A stretch of 18,099 nucleotides of DNA from NCBI RefSeq assembly GCF_002455975.1, contig NZ_DKLM01000118.1:4781-22879 (forward strand), read 5' to 3'. The notes beneath the pieces were generated by a model. That model saw only the letters and a list, made by a program, of their open reading frames with translations. It was not told where the DNA came from and searched no databases. This document shows, in pieces, positions 15,068 through 18,099 of this stretch. The DNA comes from Clostridium sp. UBA6640. GTDB lineage: Bacteria; Bacillota; Clostridia; Clostridiales; Clostridiaceae. How positions within the stretch are numbered: position 1 is the first letter of the stretch; every line of letters starts with the position of its first letter. Position numbers and translations under genes: made by a program.

Positions 15068-15109
15068 AATGAATCAGCTGAAATTAAGTAGGCTGGTTCA
15101 TTATTTTTT
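15068..15109 (+). terminator. Cassette terminator repeat, copy 3
   Basis: AATGAATCAGC (15068-15078) pairs with GCTGGTTCATT (15092-15102), followed by A and six Ts. It ends cassette F. The conserved block extends both ways: back through AAAAGATG and on to about 15208. Confidence 0.88.
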
Positions 15110-15281
15110 AGTAACTAAAATAATATTGTTAATTGATAAAGGAGTTCTTAGTTAATCAATATTATTATATTTAAGAGCAAGTAAGACAAAGATATAAGGG
15201 ATGTATAACTTGATAAGCAAGGAATATCTAGGTTTAATGATTCTGCTTAAAAGTTAATGGAATTCATAAGATAACCTAAAT

Positions 15282-15360
15282 AGATTATCTTATGTAAAAG
15301 AGCCAACAGGAAAAATAGCATCTTATACCTATGGCTTAGCAGGAAATAAAAAAAGGCGAT
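15282..15360 (+). pseudogene. YD/Rhs-repeat scrap fused out of frame to a HINT domain
   Basis: One frame reads RLSYVKEPTGKIASYTYG then LAGNKKRR and TGA. The GKIASYTYGLAGN pattern is a typical YD (Rhs) repeat. It meets the HINT sequence in a run of seven As (about 15348-15354), where the reading frame changes, so the joined product cannot be made from an Rhs start. Confidence 0.65.
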
Positions 15361-15681
15361 GAGGTTTATGCACAAGACATATATACTGGAGAAAAGGGAT
15401 TAAAAGCTGTTAAAAATGTATTTGAAAACAAGAGTAGTATATTAATCCATGTAACAGTAGGAGAAGAAACAATAGAAGCTACTCCAGAGCATCCATTCTA
15501 TGTAGATGGTGAAGGTTGGGTAAAAGCAAAATCTCTAACTTTAGGAGATAAGGTAAGGCTTTACTCAGGAGAAAATAAAGAAATAACTTCTATTAAAAAA
15601 GAAGAGTTAGAAAATAAAGTTAAAGTATATAACTTTGAAGTAGAAGATTTTCATACTTACTTTGTATCTGAAAAAAATATC
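15340..15681 (+). pseudogene. HINT (intein-like) pretoxin domain lacking its N terminus, cassette G
   Basis: The frame opens at 15340 after TAG and runs into the toxin without a stop. It shows KKGDEVYAQDIYTGEKGL, EETIEATPEHPFYVDGEGW (the TPEH block B), KSLTLGDKVRL and the C-terminal FHTYFV...ILVHNKC. The first HINT block with its nucleophilic cysteine is absent, and no ATG with a ribosome binding site is in frame. In a complete gene this domain would cut off the toxin after secretion. Bases 15511-15702 match 7501-7692. Confidence 0.75.
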
Positions 15682-16032
15682 TTGGTGCATAATAAGTGTT
15701 CTGGCATTAAAACTTATCAGACTTATACAAAAACAAATCCAACCACTGGTGAAGTATATTCGGGAAGAACGAGTGGTACAGGTGTTCCGGCAGATAATGT
15801 CGCGAAAAGAGACGCTAGACATCATATGAATAGTAAAGGATTTGGTAAGGCAAAACTTGATCAAACATCACCAAACAAAGATGCTATTAGAGGAAGAGAA
15901 CAACAACTAATAGAAGCGCATGGTGGTCCAAAGTCTGAAGGAGGGACATCAGGCAATGCTATAAATGGAATAGGGCCTAATAACGATAAAAAAGGTGAAT
16001 ATATGGAAGCCGCTAGAGAGGAGTTTAAATAA
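15682..16032 (+). CDS. Rhs C-terminal toxin module, GIY-YIG-like nuclease
   Basis: Residues 1-7 are the HINT end (TTG-initiated reading, VHNKCS). The toxin covers about residues 8-116. YQTYTKTNPTTGEVYSGRTS has the look of the two strands of a GIY-YIG (URI) domain, with YSGRTSG as the YIG element. AKRDARHHMNSKGFG holds candidate Arg/His residues, and AIRGREQQLIEAHGG holds a candidate Glu (E73). A Gly-rich tail, GGTSGNAINGI, follows. The set resembles C-terminal tips of Rhs/WapA proteins from Gram-positives. The domain is uninterrupted, but there is no credible start, so expression depends on recombination into a complete Rhs gene. It ends one base before the immunity gene. Confidence 0.65.
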   Translation: MVHNKCSGIKTYQTYTKTNPTTGEVYSGRTSGTGVPADNVAKRDARHHMNSKGFGKAKLDQTSPNKDAIRGREQQLIEAHGGPKSEGGTSGNAINGIGPNNDKKGEYMEAAREEFK

Positions 16033-16033
16033 T

Positions 16034-16462
16034 ATGAAGAAAAAAAGAAAAAAAAGAGTGAAATTGGGGGATATTTATGCTATACCATTGCCAAATGGAA
16101 TGTATGCATTTGGTAGAGTAATGAAAGATGCAGGAATAGCTATATATAAATATATAGGTAGTAGTATTGAAGATATTCCAAAAACAGAAGAATATCAATT
16201 TATAGTTAGTGTATACAGAGATGTGTTACAGGGTGGAGCATGGACAGTGGTAGGTAATAGACCATTTAATAATGAAGAAGAATCCTGGCCACCAAAACGG
16301 TATATTCTTGATCAGATAAATGGCAGTTATCGTATATATCACAAAGGTGAAATGATTCCTTCAACACAAGAGGAATGTGAAGGGCTGGAAGAAGCCGCTG
16401 TTTGGGATGCACATCATATTATTGATAGGATAATGGGAGAAGATAAATGGAATAAAATTTAA
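16034..16462 (+). CDS. Imm26-family immunity protein
   Basis: The open frame extends back to 15995, but AGAGGAG at 16017-16023 inside the toxin end fits ATG 16034 (10-base spacer), giving 142 residues. After a basic start (MKKKRKKRVK), KLGDIYAIPLPNGMYAFGRV (9-28) and AGIAIYKYI are the family signature I associate with Imm26. NRPFNNEEESWPPKRYI in the middle also fits. It lies one base after the toxin stop, the tightest toxin-immunity spacing in the window, so it is the likely partner of the GIY-YIG-like toxin. Confidence 0.8.
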   Translation: MKKKRKKRVKLGDIYAIPLPNGMYAFGRVMKDAGIAIYKYIGSSIEDIPKTEEYQFIVSVYRDVLQGGAWTVVGNRPFNNEEESWPPKRYILDQINGSYRIYHKGEMIPSTQEECEGLEEAAVWDAHHIIDRIMGEDKWNKI

Positions 16463-16630
16463 TCTTTAAGAATTGATAAGGGTTGTTTCTGAGTACAAAA
16501 CATTAGGTGGATTCACTGCAAAATTACAAAGTAATCAGCAATAACACAAAAACTATTAATTGCATATCAATTTGATGAAGAGAGTAGGGGAACCTCGCCA
16601 TATAATATTAATAGTGCAGTGAAAAGATGA

Positions 16631-16673
16631 AATGAATCAGCTGAAATTTAAGTAGGCTGGTTTATTATTTTTT
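16631..16673 (+). terminator. Cassette terminator repeat, copy 4
   Basis: AATGAATCAGC (16631-16641) pairs with GCTGGTTTATT (16656-16666) with G-U wobbles, followed by A and six Ts. The loop is one base longer than in copy 3. The repeat ends within about ten bases of Rhs pretoxin coding sequence, so this is a sharp cassette junction. The 170 bases before it (16463-16630) hold only a degenerate palindrome and a possible coding scrap near 16483-16545. Confidence 0.8.
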
Positions 16674-16680
16674 AGTAGCT

Positions 16681-17714
16681 GGCTATATGGATGATGGAAA
16701 AATAAACAGGGGTGCAAAATCATACTTAAAAGCTGCGGGAGTTGGAGCATTAGTTGGGGCAACAGCTGGATTTGGATATGCATATAATGTAGCACATGGA
16801 TTAGCAAATGGAGTTGTATATCTTGCGACTGCTTTTGCATCAGGAGTAGGAACAAATGCAATATATCAAACTTTTAATAAAAAGAAATAGATGTTGTTGA
16901 GGCTATTAGTGAGGGCTCAAAAGAAGCTATATTTGAAATGGCATTTCATGGAGCAGGGAAAGTAATATTTAAACCTGAAATCTTACCTAAAATGATAATG
17001 GAACTTAAACCAATAACAGCTTTAGAAAAATCCAAAGCAGTTAAAGGTGCTAAAAGTACCATGAAAAACGTAAAAAGTTATCTTTCTAAAAAATCATGGA
17101 ATCCTAAAAATATGTTTGGAGGACTTAACAATGCAGCTCCAAAAGTACCAAACAATGTACCTAATAGTGCCATATCTCAGGGATCAAAAATACCAATAAA
17201 TAAAGGAACATCATCCAAATTAGCAGAACGTGGAATGGACTTGCAACTTTTTGCACATAAAAAGGGAAGTGCTGATGTTGTTGAAAATGCTATTAAGGGA
17301 GCAGCTAAAGTTGTTGACCCATGAAAATTAAGTGATGTATGGAAGTTAAGGCCTACCGAAAGAGGAGACGTAATAGAAAAGATTTTAGCATCTACAGAGT
17401 ATAAGGATTGGTATAATATAGGTTCATCACAAGGTGGATATTTTCTTATTATTGACTTTCAAAAAGGTAATAATGCAATAAGTTTAAAAATAATACACCC
17501 TAATTTACCAAGTATGAGTAGAAGTGGAGTAACTAATAAGGCTATAGATTATTTAAATGATTTGAATAGTGGAATAAAAGTTGATGGTAAGTTAACAAAT
17601 AAAATATTAGATGTAAGGATACCGAAAGGAACAAAGAACAATTTTGACTTAGACTTTTTAATTAAAGAGAGTAAAAAGAAAGGGATAAAGTTGATTATAA
17701 AGGAGCTTAAATAA
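16681..17714 (+). pseudogene. Rhs pretoxin plus restriction-endonuclease-like toxin, frameshifted and with an internal stop
   Basis: The sequence starts abruptly inside the pretoxin. DGKINRGAKSYLKAAGVGAL matches residues 131-150 of the Rhs protein at 13169. This frame ends at TAG 16888-16890. The continuing protein (DVVEAISEGSKEAIFEMAFH) is in the next frame, consistent with loss of one A in the run at about 16879-16883. The second frame carries MFGGLNNAAPKVPNNVPN, again as in the other Rhs gene, then VVDP, TGA (17322-17324) and KLSDVWKLRPTERGD. A TGG-to-TGA change would explain the stop. The toxin tail has ERGDVIEKIL (E at 17358, E at 17376), IDF (D at 17454) and AISLK (K at 17487), a plausible PD-(D/E)XK-like set as in CdiA-CT nucleases. 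It ends overlapping the next gene by one base. Confidence 0.7.
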
Positions 17715-18099
17715 TGAGTGAAAGAATAAATATAGATATTATTTTAAATAGTGAAAAAGTTAATATTCAAGATTTAAAGACATGGGTTGATATTATGATT
17801 TGTTTTCATCCAATTGACATGAGCTGTAAAAAGCTAACAAGAGGAAAGCTGCGAGAATTCAATAAAGAAAAATTTTATAAAAATATAGAATCAGAATTGC
17901 TTGAAGATGATAATAATATAATTATTAAAGATGATAGAAATTCTATATCAATTTATAAGACTAGTAATAAAAAAGAGATAATATCATTATCGTGTAATTT
18001 AGAACAAGATATTTTTGAGGAAAATAAAAATTTTATTTTATCACTTGTTAATAAATTTATGGTTGAAAATAAAGGAATAGTTGCATATGCATGTTCATT
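17714..18099 (+). CDS. Probable immunity protein, runs off the window
   Basis: ATG 17714-17716 overlaps the toxin stop as TAATG, with AAAGGAG at 17699-17705, 8 bases upstream. The frame is open for 128 codons to the window end. Visible residues include INIDIILNSEKVNIQDLKTW, a cysteine-containing MICFHPIDMSC, and an acidic middle. I recognise no family. Tight coupling to the restriction-endonuclease-like toxin makes it the probable cognate immunity protein. It is intact as far as seen, unlike its toxin. Confidence 0.7.
   Translation, partial: MSERINIDIILNSEKVNIQDLKTWVDIMICFHPIDMSCKKLTRGKLREFNKEKFYKNIESELLEDDNNIIIKDDRNSISIYKTSNKKEIISLSCNLEQDIFEENKNFILSLVNKFMVENKGIVAYACS

Larger units (their letters stand above)
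14940..15281. other. Non-coding interval between cassettes F and G
   Basis: Apart from the palindrome and terminator listed separately, I see no gene. Bases 15107-15208 are a diverged copy of 10944-11045, ending in AAGATATAAGGGATGTATAA against GATATAAGAGATGTATAA. After that the sequence has stops in every frame until the YD-repeat scrap at 15282. Confidence 0.5.

Noticed and set aside
17322..17324. TGA read as selenocysteine or tryptophan
   Set aside because: TGA is a normal stop in clostridia, no SECIS-like hairpin is evident next to it, and the gene already carries another frameshift, so decay is simpler.
7355..18099. Prophage or integrative element carrying the toxin genes
   Set aside because: No integrase, phage structural, replication or transposase gene is visible; only Rhs, toxin and immunity sequence and repeats.

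Overview
The window comes from a low-GC Gram-positive bacterium, most likely a Clostridium or close relative. The DNA is very AT-rich, ribosome binding sites are strong (AGGAGG/AAGGAG), and the first 7.3 kb has the classic clostridial order rsmB-rlmN-stp-prkC-rsgA-rpe-thiN. Every gene I accept is on the + strand.

Region 1 (1-7354) is a compact housekeeping operon. It starts with the last codons of a membrane protein and continues with the 16S rRNA methyltransferase RsmB, the rRNA methyltransferase RlmN, a PP2C phosphatase and PASTA Ser/Thr kinase pair, the ribosome-assembly GTPase RsgA, ribulose-phosphate 3-epimerase and thiamine pyrophosphokinase. Genes overlap or lie a few bases apart, and a strong intrinsic terminator follows thiN.

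Region 2 (about 7400-18099) is a tandem graveyard and store of polymorphic-toxin (Rhs/WapA-type) C-terminal cassettes. I see eight units. Each has some or all of: a short piece of Rhs core, pretoxin or HINT coding sequence; a toxin domain; one or two immunity genes; a terminator. A: HINT remnant, SHH-type HNH nuclease, two immunity genes. B: 22-codon possible toxin tail, colicin-DNase-type (Im9-like) immunity gene. C: Rhs/pretoxin, YwqJ-like deaminase (broken), immunity gene. D: LHH-type nuclease (broken), SUKH immunity gene. E: orphan SUKH-like immunity gene. F: Rhs core, pretoxin, GIY-YIG-like toxin, immunity gene. G: YD-repeat scrap, HINT, second GIY-YIG-like toxin, Imm26-like gene. H: pretoxin, restriction-endonuclease-like toxin (broken), immunity gene running off the window.

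No cassette has the long N-terminal secretion and Rhs shell region needed for delivery, and five of the eight toxin modules are broken or gone. By contrast all immunity ORFs are open and most have good ribosome binding sites. The cassettes are separated by recurring sequences: a roughly 45-bp intrinsic terminator repeat in four copies, a GCAT...ATGC mini-palindrome in several copies, and a 192-bp HINT block in two copies that diverges exactly after VHNKCS. My inference is that this is a reservoir of alternative toxin tips, feeding a full-length Rhs/WapA gene elsewhere by homologous recombination, and an immunity island protecting against sibling toxins. The full-length acceptor gene is not in this window. 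Family names are from memory of motifs; no searches were run.
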